A stretch of 64,000 nucleotides of DNA from Chrysomallon squamiferum. Lineage: Eukaryota; Mollusca; Gastropoda; Neomphalida; Peltospiridae. The stretch is from NCBI GenBank assembly GCA_012295275.1, contig CM022672.1, forward strand, positions 12,325,904 through 12,389,903, given 5' to 3'. Shown here piece after piece: positions 13,548-28,344 of the stretch. The number at the start of each line of letters is the position of its first letter. The first letter of the stretch is position 1. A program made the translations under genes and the position numbers. Below the pieces are notes generated by a model. It was given only the letters and a program-made list of their open reading frames with translations. It was not told the origin of the DNA and made no database searches.

Positions 13548-13826
13548 TAATTATATATACACAAGAAATTCAGTATTAAACATAAAATGCTCTAGATATT
13601 AATGATAATTTAAAAAAGCAAATATATATATACATAAACAAAAGAAAAAACGGAGCAGTACTCAAATCAAAGGAACTACAGAAAGCAACACCAAACAAGC
13701 AAGGGACGTCACTCTACGCGGGTGAACTAAATACTTGTTTGTGCTTGTAAACTATTGTAAACACTAAATAGGGATATGGTCATGGATTACGAATTGACGT
13801 AACAGAGTTGATTGTAAAACTTCACT

Positions 13827-16800
13827 ATGGACAGACGAAATTTTAAAAAAGTTGACGATGACTCTAAATATATAAAGATCAAACAAACGAACCTAGTGGG
13901 TGATACTGATAATCCGTGGCATTTGCAAACTGACACCAACAGTCGCGATGAGAGTGATAGTGCCGTTCAGACTCATAATCTGCAAAGTTGTTTAACTTTA
14001 AAAGCTTACAGTCAGCATGTCAGATCACCTGCTAAATATAAAGCAAAATCAGACCAGTAAGAATTCATATTATTTTGAACGTAGTACTGATTTTATAATG
14101 TCATTAAAATGGGTATTAAGACAACATATTATTATTTATTAAGTAACTGATAACAATTAACGTATTTAATTATTAAGATGTTGTTTTCATTTAGAATGTA
14201 TTTATTTATGCTATAAGGCTAAATAATTATTTTTTTCCTAGCTCTGCAAATGCCCCTCAGAGTATGTCTAAACTTCCAGTTTCACAAGCACGAGCGAGAC
14301 GGAGAGAAAAAATTGATGGCACTAGCAAAACCAAATCAACATTAAACATTCAAAATTATCGACCTGATTACACATGGAACAGAGGTGGTCGTGTTAAAGA
14401 ATTACGACTAAGGTAACTGTGTAATAATTAAAATTCATATGTAATTGTTACCTTCTGATTTAAGAGAGTATAAAATAATTCAGTGTATGTAATGCATTTG
14501 CATATTATTTTTAAAATTGTTTTTATTGCACTTTCCAGTTCTGTTACTGAAACCAAACATATATAGATCAATAAATAAAATATTAATCATTAAATACTTT
14601 TTATTTTTCAGATACCTTTCAAGAAAATATTTGTACATTTGGTTAAAGAATGTATTTGGGAGAATTTGCCCATCTACAGCACAGTATGAGTATATTTTAA
14701 ATTTAATTTGTTTTACTTAATCGTGTATGTGTCTGTACATACATAAATAACAATTAAAAAAATTCAAAATCCATTTTCAGTATTGACTTTTATTTATTCA
14801 ATTTAAAAAAAAATAGTAATAATAATTTCTGTAAACATAAATCATTTCTTGCTCGCAATGTTATTTTATAGTTTTGGAATAATTTACTTACTACCTTCTA
14901 AGGATTTTTTGCAGCCAGCATTGTGCTGTTGTGTAATTTAAAACTAATTATATAGTTAACAACACTGCTTTGAATGCAGTATCTAAAATGCAATAAATAA
15001 TTTTTTTATCAGCTCTTTTTTTATATATATTTTTATTTTTTTTAAGATTGCATTACAACAGACAAAAAATGGCTTTGTGCTTCAAACACTGGCAAGCCTA
15101 TTGGTGGGAAATCAGACAGGAGTGGAGACTTCTTGTCAGAGCTGATTGTCATTACAAGTTAGTCTGAAATATTTACATCAGCAAAAAAAAATAATTAAAT
15201 GTCTTTTACAAACTTTTCAAAGTGTACTGTAATTAAGTTCAATAGCTTCTTTTTCATCTTGAGAAATACCGGATGAAAGTACTGTAAAATAACTAAAACA
15301 TCAGATTATATTATTTAATATGTTCTTAGTTTAAAGTGAATTTGTTAGTTATCTGGTGACTGCAGATTTTTATTTTCATTTTAGAAAATATGAAAATCAG
15401 TTTTTTTTTTCATTTACTATATCTAATGATACATTTGTCATCATTTTTCTGTTATATTAAGGTCTGGATTTGTGTTTATATGTGTGTGTGTGTGTGAGCT
15501 TGTCTACGTATGGATCTAACAGAATATGTTTGGCACATACACAAACACCATCAGATGGTTCTTAAAAGAGACTCAAACACTAGTTATTTTTACAGATGTT
15601 GTGAAACTTTTCTAGATTTATAATTCTGTTTTAATTTCAACATAAATATTTTAATGTTTTTACATTTTATTTGATTGTAGATATGTAATATGGACAAAAG
15701 TAATATTTGCTTGGAAAGCTTTTGTGATACTTCAGTCAGAGAAGAAAAGAAAAAATGAAATAGCATCACAGATGTGTAAGTTGGAATCTTTATTTCATTC
15801 ACCCACTAAAGTCTTTGTTTGTAAAAAAAAGTCAGATCTGTATTGACTTGATGTTTCTGACCATCCCTTTAAAAAAAAAAAAATAAAGTTTAATCAATTA
15901 ATTTGGAAAAAAATATCTTCAATGTTTTTTTTATTTGATATTGGTAAGGTATCAAGAGAAATTTTTAATTTTTTTTTTTATATGTATAGTTTCTCTTAAA
16001 ATTTCTTTTATTTATAAAATATTAACAATGTACATTTACAGATAACAAGAATGTTTCCCGATCTATATTAAAAGCTTGGATCAATTATATTTATGAAAGA
16101 AGAAGAAAAAAATTACTGAGAACTCAGGCTGACCTATTTAACAATATGTCCTGTGTCAGGTATTTACTTTGATTAACCGCTATGTATCCAAGTTAATTCA
16201 ATATTTCTTTGTAGTGAAACAGAGAGGCTTATGACATAAATTAAATAGTAAAGTTACCACCAGAAATTTTTGTAGAATGGGAATGATAATGATACTTAAT
16301 AAAATAACCATTCAAGAAAGACTGAATGGCCCTATCTTTAGAGAAACTGTACAAAAAAATAATAGAACTGCATAATAAATGATATCAAACTAATTATTAT
16401 TTTTGTGAAATTTACAAAAAGAGCCATGATGTCCGTATTATCATTTAGTTCAATCAGTTATCTAAAATCTTCATGATTTACAGACAAGATATTTATCTGG
16501 CCAGAAACATTGAAATTAAAAAGTGTCTGAATGTTAATTTGTTCACTTTGAACACTGTTGACATTGTAGTGATATACACAAACATACGTAACTAAATCCT
16601 AGTTAGGCATGTTGTTCTGAGTATGTTCTGCAGTGTCACTAAATGTAGAACATAACTTAAAGCAGAAATAATACATCTGTTAATTCTTTTTGAATTGTAT
16701 TGTCTGTAAGTGCAAAATAGATTGTATTTCATATTCTGTTTTGATGACACATTAAAGTTTATAACCTGTTTGCAGAGTAGCTTGGAAAAAATGGAAAAAT

Positions 16801-19800
16801 CAACATGGGCTGGCTTCAGAACAAAATGACATGGCAGCCTTGGCTCTCCAGTTTTGGGCCTACAGAATTCAAGCACAGGTACATAATTGTTAAAAAAAAA
16901 AAATAAAAAAATAAAGAAATATATACATTTTTTATTCCTCATCAGTCATCAACTGATTTACAGAGTAATTTTGATTTAGCCATATTTCTACAGTGCAAGA
17001 TTTGCAGAAGTCACAAAAAAGTATTCCAAATATTATAATATTATAAACAAGGAATAATATTTGAAAAGAAAATCAAACTTTTTACTGTGGCTGCTTTTTC
17101 TGATGAATTGTAAAAGCTTTGCAGCATCTGAATTCTATATTTGAGTTTAGATACATTTGACAGTGAATGTTATATTTATACAATTTTTTTATTTAATTTT
17201 TCTTGCAGCATTGGCTAATTTGGCAAGATACTTATTTGAATCGTCAGAAAATAACAAAGCAGAAAGCAAACGCTGAAAGACATCATGACAGGGTTATTGT
17301 TTTCAAATGTTGGAAAGCCTGGATAATTTACTGCAAAATTCGGCGAGTCAAAATTCAGAATAAAAGTAAATGTTTCTTAGATTTAAAATAACAACTGTCA
17401 TTAGTATTTTAATCACATGGAGCTATTTCCAAAAACTATCTGCTGGTTTCAAATAACTTGAGAATTGTATTGATGCATGTTTACATTAATGTCAGTCTGA
17501 CTTTAAGACAATAATATTTTTGTCAACACCAGTTTTTTCTACATTTCTGGTACTTCAGAACCCATGAAAATAATATTGTTTGAAAGTTTTTAAATTTTAG
17601 AAAGCTTTTTGCTTTTGTCATTTTCTTAATTGCAGGATTAAATTATATATTTATTTTTGACTTTCTTCTTTATTTTTGCTAAAAGTTGCATATAAACATT
17701 TCATCACACATTTTAATGCATGTATTTTGACTTCCATCAGTTTGTTTTTCCTAGTTCTTTCTCTTGTTAAATCTTCAGCTACATTTCAGATGTATTTAAG
17801 ATTATTTCTGATTTCTTTCTCTCAGATTTTGCAATTAATATTTACCAAACATCCTTGAAGCTGAGGCTTTTAAATGTATGGCAAAAACGACTGCAAGCTC
17901 AGCGTTCTCTAGCAGCTAATGAACAACATATGGCTGTAATGGCCAAGGGATTCAAGACCAGACAGGTTTTCACATGCTGGAAATTTTGTATCCTTTTTAA
18001 AATTTAATTTTGAATTTTTTTTCATGATTAGTAAGTAATAAAGAAACATAGCTTATGCAACATTTTATTGTTAGTGAGTGTATTATTACTACATATTTTG
18101 TTTTCTTCATTCCCTGCAACAAAATGTGTTATATGTAGATTGTTATTGTAATACAAATATCTGATACATCATCATTATACTACTATTAAGATGATTTAAG
18201 TAAATATTCATTCATTTACCATGCATTTTGTCAACAGTCTGTACAAATGTTTTGTTTAAGGCATCTATTCATATCAGTGGAAATTCTTTGTTCATCAATG
18301 AACTTTTAACTTAAAATTATTTATAAGCACCTAATATCGGCTTAAATTAGATTAAAAATAAAAGCATAATCATGAAAGTATTGTAATGAAAACGTTTCAG
18401 AAACTGCATAAAGAAAAATGGCTAAATGTATAGACTGTATTTCTATGAACTATTTTTTTATATTGGTACCTGTTGATACAGTAGATGCATTTTGACACTC
18501 AAAGGAAAAAAATAATTTTCCTATGCAACCAAGATGTCAGGTTGAAAAAAGAGAAAAGAAACAAGGAGAAAATGGCTGATGAGCATCATCGGCACAACCA
18601 GCTGATGTTAGGGTTAATGGCATTTCGATTAAACATGGTCTCACACAGAGTCAAGATTGTCAGAATACAGATGGCAGATGCTTTGAGAATTAGTCATGTA
18701 TGTATAGTATTTATATAAGTGTTATATTGAATATCTGTGTAAATATTATTTTATTATTTTTTTTATACATCATCTGAGCGTATGCTAGTTTGACTGAAGT
18801 ATAATATTATAAAACATACATACAGAGATATATCTGTATTAATAATGTGTGTATAGACAGAATGGTAGATGTTGTGTGCTGGTATCTGCATCGTAATAAA
18901 TGTATGTACATTTGTATGCTTATGTATATGTGTGTATGTATGTTTTGTGTGTGTATATACATGTGTGTGTGTGTGTGTGTGTGTGTTCTGTGGTTTGTAT
19001 ATTTCATTTACTGATAATAAAATAACTTGATAATGGTGTTAGAATTAACATTCACAACAAGCTGTTACTTCAGTATTAGACATAATATTGACTTGTTTCC
19101 ACAGTTGATGAGGTTTGCTTGGACTAAATGGTCTGCTCTGTTTGAACAGAAAGAAGAACTCAAACTTCTTTCTAAGACTGTGTCAGCTAGAAGACATTAC
19201 AGGTAAGATATCATCAGCTAGAGTAATAATATGTGTAAACTTTTTACATAAAGCTTCATTACATGATTTTATAAGTTAAACCTTCCACATTTTAAATAAT
19301 TTCAACATTTGAATGAAATAACCTGGGACACTGTTTTTCAGCACTGTATTTTCCAAACACTGTTTATATTTGACTCATATGTCCAACATCTTTAAAACTG
19401 AAAAGTACAAGAATGTAGAATTAGTTCACTTTGAACATTTAAAAAAAGAAAGAAGTGTTTGTCTGTGTGTGTGTGAGTGTGTTGTAAAGTGGATGCTTTT
19501 TAAATATACTTGTGATTGAATTACAGAATTCAAATTTTGAAAAGATGTTTGAGGTCATGGCTTCAGTATGTTCACTGGAGACATCTGAGGATTGTAAGTA
19601 ACTAAACTTTTGTTTAAGTGACTGTAAACCATTTGAAAACTGTTTTGTGCTATAAAGTGATGGAGAATCATAGAATCAGAATACATTATATTTCATAAGA
19701 TGAAAAACAATGTACATAATATAAAGAACATAAATGGTAAATCCATAACAGAGTAAAACAGTGTATCAGCAAGTGAACTTTTAAAACAGTGTGTTTTATA

Positions 19801-22800
19801 TAACCATAAATAATTTCGAACACCTGAATGTAAGTAATAATAAACAACCTTAACGAAACAACATTTTGAAATTACCTCCTTAAAGCAATCAGTGATAAAC
19901 ATCCTTAATTTTGTGATCTCCCCACAGACTGACATGTTTACATGTACTAAAATTCATATATTCCAGACCCAGTATGTGAAGGCTGATGCACATTTCTATC
20001 AGCGGACTGCATCTCTTTGTCTCTTCAGAATGAGAGTGTTTGCCCAGATGGAAAAGAACCAGAGAGATCTGGTTCAAAAAGCTGTGGAATTTAGAAAGTT
20101 AGTTCCATATGTTTAATATAAATAATATTGGTACTTGTTTAAGAAGGACATTTTTATTTGTCTTTTTTAGGATGGTAATTTTAGTTTAAAGTATTTAGTA
20201 TTATTAGAACTTATTAAACTCAAAATTTATCACCTTTCGTTGAATGATAAAATATGTATGTTGATGATAGCAAAATTTCTTTTTATGTAAGATACCACTT
20301 ATTGATTATATGTTTCTGTAATTTGTAATTTTTGGGCTGATATTATCAACACTGTATAAAAATTTCTCAGTATTATGTTATAACAAACGTGTTTATTGTG
20401 TCAAAGATGTATCTGACTGTGTTGTATTTGTGTACAGAGAAACTCTCTGCTGGCAGTACTTTACACAGTGGAAAACTGAGTGGGAAAGAAGTAAAGAGAA
20501 CAGGATGCTTCAGAGACTGGTAACACACACATTATTATTATTTAATAATGTTTTAATGTCCTATTATTATACAACTGTTATAAAAATTAATTATTCAGAC
20601 AATATATTTTAGTCAAATAATTTCTTTAACTTTCAAAGAGATATAATCATTTACTTAAAATAATAATACCTAGAGATACATTTTACACTATTCATGTCCC
20701 TTTTTGTATTTGTTCTTCACAGCAGTCTTTACTAATAAAGCATCACAATATTAATTATAAAATCAAATTTGAGGAAAATACCTTTACTACCATATTTGTC
20801 AGAATTTTTATTGTCATAATGTTTTGAATTGAAAAATATAAACAAAGTAAAAAATATACTGAGTGTATCATAGTAAAATAGTTATATTTCTTGTCAGCTA
20901 GTGACTTTTTAGATAATATTTCTATCATGAAGGGTTGTAACATGTAAACTTCTGTAATCTTCAGAAAATTAAATTCAGAAAGTTACGTTCATTTTTGAAA
21001 TATTGGTAAAAACAAAATTGGAAATAGCAAATTACATCAGAATTTAATCTTTTTTAAAATAAAAATTAGCCATTTTCTTTGTTTGTATATAAAAAGAAAA
21101 GTGTTTTTCTGTTTTGTACATTAGAATTACTTAAATTTTAGGCAATTCTTCACTGTGAGGATGTCTTGAAGGCTAGGTTATTTTCCATGTGGAGAAAAAA
21201 GACAAGAGAGGTGTTATCCCAAAGAGAAAAGGAGGTGATTATTTTTTATTTATTCTGGCATTAGATTCATAATACATTCTTCAAACTGAATGTTACTTAC
21301 ATTGCTTTGATTGTGCATCAACCTGATTTTCATGCTTTTTTTTTGCTTTTTTTTTTGTCATTTATAAGAACTGGTCTTAACATACTGATAAAAAATACTT
21401 TGAACTTTTTAAAAACAATATTCTGTTCTTTAACTGCTTTATGATTTAAAGAATTTTCAAACTGTTTTCTGTTTCAGCTTTTTCATTACTTTAATTTTAC
21501 ATGCATGTAAAGACACACATGCAGGCACCTTGTGCACACACACACATACATGTATATATATACATATATATATTATTTATTTATTTATTTGTTTGTTTGT
21601 TTGTTTGTTTGTTTGTTTGTTTAAAACCTTGAATGTCCTATAGATCCAAAATATTTATTTTTATTTTTTTCAAAAAGGTTTTGGCCATCGAACATTGCCA
21701 AACAAATCTTTGTCACAGACACTTAATAGCATGGAGAGATTATGTTCAGCAACTTAAACTGAGGTAAATTGTTTATTACAAAGTAGCTAACATTTTAACA
21801 TTGCATTTACTACAGTATTTAATTATTTTTGTTTGCAAGCAGTATTTTATATAATATTATTTAAATGCCTATAGCAATAAAAATACCGTTAGTTCAAGTA
21901 ATTTCTATTGCAGTATTCAAAATTAAGGTTTCAGATTCTGAAATACCAAAAACCAAAAACAGTTTTAAATAAATTAAACAAATAAATATATAAAAATTCA
22001 TTTAAAGCCAAGTTAATTTAGTTAGCACAGGTAATGAAAGAAGAATTGTTGATTCATTTTTTAATTTTAATGTTTATCTATTTCCAGTGAAGAGAATGAA
22101 ATCAAAGCTGCCAGATTTTACTGTACATCTTTGTTGACAAAAACTGTCAGATCATGGAAACAGGTTTCACTATTTTAATACCAACAACTGAGTATGAAAG
22201 AAAGAAAACAGAGATTTATTTATATTGTTTTTAATTTAAATTTTCAAAGTAAATTTAACAGCAGAATAAGATCATTTCATAATGTTGTTTTTATGAAATA
22301 TATGTTGTGGAAATAAAGTTTAAAAATTGTCACCATTAATTTATTTCAAATTTAGGTGAAAAACATTGCATTTAATTCATGACAACAGGGCATTTATTTT
22401 TGTTTTCTGACAAAAGTGCTGTTTTGATACAACTCATTTAAATATGCTGATAGATTCAACAGGTGTCTGTTTGCAGCTTTAACATTTTTTCTTCTTGTTG
22501 TTGTTGCAGTATCACATGCACAAGAGATGTTCAAAAGAGAAAACTAAAAAAGCTGTGTTATTCCATAACCATTCATTGTACAGAAAAACACTAACCTGTT
22601 GGAGATTATATGTATCCAAAATACAGGAAATAAACACTGTGGTTGAGGTCAGGTTTAACAACAAATGCCAACATCTGCTTAGGTTAGTTTATATATCACT
22701 TTAAAAAAATAATCTGTGCTTTAAGACGTTAAGCAGAACTTTTTTTTTTTTTTTTTTTTTTTGTTACATCCAGGTGTACATCTCATCTGTTTCTGTTTTT

Positions 22801-25800
22801 ACTTTATAAAGAAACTCATTTCATCTGGAATGTTCAATTTAACATATTTATGACACCATACTGTTTTAGTGAAATCCTGGATCCACTCTTGTAAGGCATA
22901 TATGGAACTGAGCATCTTGTTTTATTAATGTAATAACTGATTTAGAATTTTGTTCAAAAACTTTAATCCTTAAATTAAAAAATACTGACATTTTATAGAT
23001 CATTTAGAAATAACAAAAAAAAAAAAAAAAAAAGAAAACCCCAACCTGAAAAATTTAAATGATATTTTTAAGATTCTGTGCCATTTTAAACTGATACAGT
23101 TATTTAGTAATCTTAATAACAACAACAATAATAACACTTAATTGTTTTGGTGTCGATATGATTTTCAGGTGGTCACTGGTCAGATGGAGAGAAAATGTTC
23201 AGCTTCAGATGTCCATCAGACAGCAAGAAAACAAAGGTGCAATTTTCCACAGGACACAGCTACTGGCTAAGGTATTGCATAATTTTGTTCATTTTTTTTC
23301 ATGACGTCAGTTAATTTTATGCTGAATATCAGAACAGAAAAAGTGATTTTTATATGCATCTTAAGCACACAATTCATTATCTGAGACAAGAAACCCCTTG
23401 TATTTTTATGTTCACTCAACAAAAGCATGTTACAAAGGTTTTTGATTTCTTCTAAGGTTTTACAGTCCTGGCATCGTTACACAGTGGTCCGAGCATACAA
23501 AAGAATACAAACACTGGAACTAGAGAACACAGTGAAACAGCAACTACTGAAAAGTGAGTTTCCTCTAATTTTGGTATTTTCAAAGGTTGATACCGTATCA
23601 GTGATTTTTGATCTGGCTGATGGTGTCCTCTTACAAAACTATAGGAACACAGGGTGATAGTAAAATCTGTGTGTTTTATAACATATAAAATTTTATATTC
23701 ACACAAGATTAATTATACTTCCATCACTGTATAGAATTTACCCTAGGGTTCAATCCTAAAAAAAATGGAGTGCTGAAAAATAAAAGGTTAAAGGTCACTG
23801 CTCTATAACGACCTGAACTGAATATTAAGAATTTTTTATTTCTTCTCACAATTGGTGAGATGTCACGACTAAATGTAAGTCCCAAAACTTTAATTTTCAT
23901 CCACTCAAAAAATGACCTTTATTCATACAGAAGCCAACATTTCCTTCTGTTTTTATTATTTTTTGGTATTCCATATTGACAGTCTTGATTAAAAACATCA
24001 TCAGTTATAACAACTTTTTCTCAGTAAACTGTATATTATTTCTGAAAAATTACACATTTAGTTATTTTTCTTTATAGATAAAATGAAGTATTACTTTCAA
24101 CGATGGCATGAAGAATATTTGTTGTCAGACCACATGAAACAAAATCTCCTTATTGCTGAACAGCATTTTAGAAAATCTTGTCTGGAAAAATCTGTCTCTC
24201 AGTGGAAAAGCTTCACCCATTTGAAGATAAAAAAACACGTCTGTTAATGTTATTTATTGTTTTATTGACTCATAGTTCACAGATCATTAATTGTTTGATG
24301 TGTTTTCAGTCAATACTTAAAATTATTTATTTGAAGAAATTTTTATTATTTGTATCTTTGTATAATGAATACATTATAAATATTTACTTAATGTATATTT
24401 ATACAGCAAATAGATTTTATACATTTACACATTGAATTTGAAAATATACATTTTATTTAGCTTTCTAGATTCATGATTTGTAAAATATATTAATAATTTC
24501 TGAAGTTCCTGAAGGATTATATTAAAAAAAAAAAAAAAAAAATTATTATCATTATCATTATTATTAGTACAGCTGTTATTGTTATTTTTCACAATTATTA
24601 TTACTGGTATTTCCACTGGTTTTGTTGTACTTGTTTATTTATTTACTTATTTATATAATTTTCTAGCTTACAAACAGACAGAGTCAGTGGTTCTATAAAG
24701 TGTGTACAACTGCAAGGTTTTTCAGCTTGTGGAAACAAAGATTTGTCCAGTCACAGGAAGAAAAAAATAAAACAAATCTAGCATTGTGGCACTGGAGTCT
24801 TGTACTTCTTCAAAAAGTAAGCCAAAAAACCCACATTTATTTAGAATTGGTTAACTATTTATTGTTTATTTTCATGATTAATGGATTAGGCAGCATAGCT
24901 GTTCATTTGTTTACAATAAATTATATTTAGAATCTTTTGGTAGGTTTTTTTCAGGATTTATTTTCTAACTAATATTAATTTTAGCATTTAAAAACAGAGT
25001 TATTCACTGTTTATTTACTACTACAGACTGTGTCTGCATGGAGAGATTTTGATTTGGACAAAAAGAGAAAAAAACAGAGAGAAATGAAAGCCCTGGAAGC
25101 CAGGAGAGTACGTCTCCTTAAAGAAGGAATTTCAAAATGGCTGACAGTGGCAGCTGACCTGTCTGATCTTAGGGCAAAATTTGCTGCCCAGCGACAGGCA
25201 AAGGTGATTTGAACAATTTTAAAATTTAACTTCTTTTTTTATAAATAAATTATTTTAAAGTTATATTTTAAAATTTAACTTTTTTCCATGGATGTAAATA
25301 AAAATTTATGTTTAAGGTATATTATTAATATTCTTTAAACAGTAAACATTTAATTGTATTTTATCTTATTATTATTATTATTATTAAATTTAATTAATAT
25401 TATATTTCATACATTTTTTTAACTGTGTTAAAATTGTTGATGAAATGTTCTGATTTTTAAATATTTTTTTTATTGGTATAATCATTTTATATTTTCAGAG
25501 TGCTTTTGACATATTTCGAATCACTCAAAAATATGCTTTAAAGTGGCGATACATTGCAAATGGAAAATCATCATGGAAAAACAAAAGATTGCCTGGAAAA
25601 AAATCCACACCTTCAAAAAATATGTCTAGACAAAATATTATCTCTAACAAAAACATTAACTCTAGAGAACATGTTATCGCTAGTGGGATGCATCCAGTAA
25701 CTGTAACACTGCCAGAAAAATCAGCTGAAAGGGGAAGTTACTACAATTCAGAAATAACTCCTGAATGTGCTATTCCGATTTTGACATCTGTGACATCTCC

Positions 25801-27801
25801 TGTGATAAATCAGAGACCAAAACCACGTAAACCTGACTTCCTCAAGGATTCATTGAAGAGAATGGGTCTACATTCCTCTGTACAGGATGCGTGAGTAATT
25901 TTGTAGTTTGTCTTTTGTTATTTAAAATATTTCACTTAGTGCAACCTTGATTCCTAATTTGAAAAAGAAAATTAGCAAAAAAATATGAAATATTTAAGAA
26001 TTTTCTCCTTTTTTTTTGTTTTTAAAATTGTCATTTATTAATTTGTATTTAAAATTGTTTCGTTATTTTCTGTTTAAAAATTAATTATTTTATTTTATTT
26101 TGATACTAGCCATTTTCTTTTATCAGATTTTATATATTATTTTTAATCTGTTGAAGTGCTTATATAATTTAGGCTGGAATCAAACAGAGGACTAGGTAAT
26201 ACCTCTGATGAGAGAGATACACAAAAAGCAAGACACAACATTGTTCATCCTGAGGGTTCAGAACTTCACAGTTTAAATACATTGTGTGAGAATCTTCCCA
26301 GAGAGCAGAATGACATTCAGTCTCACAGACTGCCTAACCATACTACAGATGTAGTGAGGGACAAGGTGAATAAAGACATTTCTACGCATAATGACATCCT
26401 ATTTGTACCTTCAGTATCTCAGGACAATCAATTGAATCTTTCCCAGAATGCAGTGCCAGATCATTCCAAACACATGATGAGAAATGAATCACAGGATGCA
26501 CTTCTGGAACATTCCAAGCAAATGACATTAGATCATTCCCCACATGGAATAAATAATCATCCCCAGCATGCTTTAAGAGGGAATTCCCAGCAAGAACCAA
26601 ATGGTGATTTTTACAGTTCTGATGGAAATCTTATTCAGCAGAAGAGACAAAAAGAATTTCAGCTGGAAGGTTGCCAGTGTGCAAATTTAGCTATGAATGA
26701 TGTTAAATATTCAGAAAGCAAAAACTCTGGTTTGAAATTACTAACGCCTAGGGATTTTGAGAACGTTCCAGAACACGTCTTCCATTCAACACAGCCAAAA
26801 CAGTTTTCTTCTAAGCCAGGGAAAACATCATCAGCGGTTTCTAATAGTTCTGATATTGTTAGGAAAACAGCATATGACAAAATGTCTGGTTCTAACACAG
26901 CTAAAAGAAGTCTTACTCCTGCTGAGGAGCTGATACAGATAAGAGATACACTGGGCAAGTTTCATAAAGAAAAGAAACGACTGAGGTAATTTATGTATTA
27001 AGGAAACAATTTAAAATTATTTGTGAAACATTTCAGAATAAAAATACAGAATTTAAAAGAAATAAAATAATTAGAATAATAGGAGAAACTCTTAACAAGA
27101 CAGAAAACAATAACTTTATAAATGATTATGACTTTTTTTACTTTACAAGAAATATCTTAATAGAAAATATTGTATTCTTTGTTTCTTTTTGCACAGCTGC
27201 TAGAACTGTTCTCTATTCAAATATTTGTCATCATTTTGCTATAGTTGCTAAGCAATTAATTTGATACTGCATTGAGGGATATCATTTTATATAAAATGAT
27301 AAACATGTAATTTTTATTTCAATTTTTGAAAATTTAAATAAAAGTATTAAACTTTAAATTACAGACTTCTACAAAAACAAGATCGAATGCTTGCCAACTG
27401 GCTGCATGATCAACAAGATGAAGAGAACGAGGATGTCGTTGCAGCAAGAGAAGAACTTAATTCAGTGAGATATAAATTATAAATTAGCCACCATTAATTT
27501 TACTTTTCAAAGTTCAAAACTGAATGGCATAATATAGAAATATGCTTATGTTTAGAAAACATTAGAAAACTCTTAAAACAATTACCATACCCATTTATCC
27601 ATCACTGTAATATATATTTATTATAGTAATTCTAAATTTATTTTATACAAGACCATTATAATCTTAATTTACTGTATTGTTTTTCAGCTGAAGAAAGAGA
27701 TTGAGTTGCTGAAGAAATCTGTCAATGCTCAACAATCATCTTGTGCACAGCTGGTAGAGAAATCTAAACAACTGATGCAAAATCTTGGGGCTAGAAGTTA
27801 A
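13827..27801 (+). CDS. SFI1: SFI1 homologue, centrin-binding repeat protein of the centriole/spindle pole
   Basis: Twenty-seven exons join in phase: 13827-14056, 14242-14412, 14612-14683, 15047-15157, 15681-15775, 16042-16159, 16776-16878, 17209-17365, 17826-17987, 18534-18697, 19105-19202, 19527-19593, 19967-20097, 20438-20519, 21142-21234, 21678-21763, 22088-22163, 22510-22682, 23169-23271, 23457-23553, 24078-24238, 24667-24816, 25027-25203, 25499-25890, 26173-26985, 27365-27464, 27688-27801 (4296 nt, 1431 aa). YTWNRGGRVKELRLR near residue 120 and the following WWEIRQEWRLLVRADCHY stretch are strikingly like vertebrate SFI1. Some two dozen Trp-centred helical repeats follow (CFKHWQ, ILKAWINY, CWKAWIIY, LWHWSL and similar), spaced about 30-35 residues to about residue 975; in the family each binds a centrin. 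The tail is polar, with KPRKPDFLKDSLKRMGL and a short C-terminal coiled coil. The exon at 18534 has a weak acceptor and the one ending at 24238 a weak GTCTGT donor. Human SFI1 is about 1242 aa. Confidence 0.95.
26440..26592 (+). repeat. Degenerate in-frame tandem repeat in SFI1 exon 25
   Basis: The coding sequence repeats a His-rich module of about 13 residues (DHSKHMMRNESQDA, EHSKQMTLDHSPHG, NHPQHALRGNSQQE). At the DNA level CATTCC or CATCCC plus CA recurs every 35-45 nt. It lies in the disordered tail after the centrin-binding region. Confidence 0.6.
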
Positions 27802-28160
27802 CAACTGTTATTCAAAAAACATGCTTTTGTTAAAATCAAGATTCTTATCCAGATGTTTTCATTGGATCTGTATCAAATAGAGAAACAGCATTTCAGAAAA
27901 AGAAATTTTGCTGTCATAATGATGAAAACATTAATTTTCACAAATTAGGGAGTGGTATATAGAACACTCTTTCCCTGGCTCCACATACAGCTATGCAAAT
28001 GCTTTTCTGTTTTTTCTTTTTTTTTCAAAATTCTAACTCAATATTTGACACTGTAAAACCAGCATTAAGACACAATAGACACCAAGAATTAAATTTCTTA
28101 TTTAGTTAGTTAGATGTTAGTGCATCTTGATTTAACATTTCTTGTATTACTGTTTGTTGA

Positions 28161-28344
28161 AATAAATATTATTCACAGGAATGTTTTGCTAGTGGGGATC
28201 TACCAAATAGAATTATTTTCACAAATGATTCTAAAATGAATGTGTATATAATTTAGTTGTTTACAGAGATCCTTGTTGGTCCTTGTATATGAACGTGATT
28301 TATTTATAGCAATCTTTTCTCCAATCAAATTTAAATTGAATAAA
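28161..28344 (+). terminator. Candidate SFI1 polyadenylation signals
   Basis: AATAAA at 28161-28166 and 28339-28344 lie 360 and 540 nt after the SFI1 stop codon. In DNA this AT-rich the hexamer also occurs by chance, so support is weak. Confidence 0.35.

Larger units (their letters stand above)
12771..13826. promoter_or_regulatory. Divergent promoter interval between TAPP and SFI1
   Basis: The two start codons are 1.1 kb apart and point away from each other. Two CRE-like sites, GACGTCAC (13705-13712) and TGACGTAA (13795-13802), lie just before the SFI1 ATG, in a small CpG-richer patch (13700-13826). The rest is AT-rich and includes a (CT)n tract and a GT/AC hairpin. Shared promoter use is inference from spacing and orientation. 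Confidence 0.45.

Noticed and set aside
18485-18533. ATG at 18485 as start of an SFI1 exon
   Set aside because: It is an internal region; joining from this ATG does not keep phase with the previous exon, whereas an acceptor at 18533 does.
23744-23756. GGGTTCAATCCTA resembling a tRNA B box in an SFI1 intron
   Set aside because: No matching A box, anticodon arm or acceptor stem; at best a decayed SINE trace.
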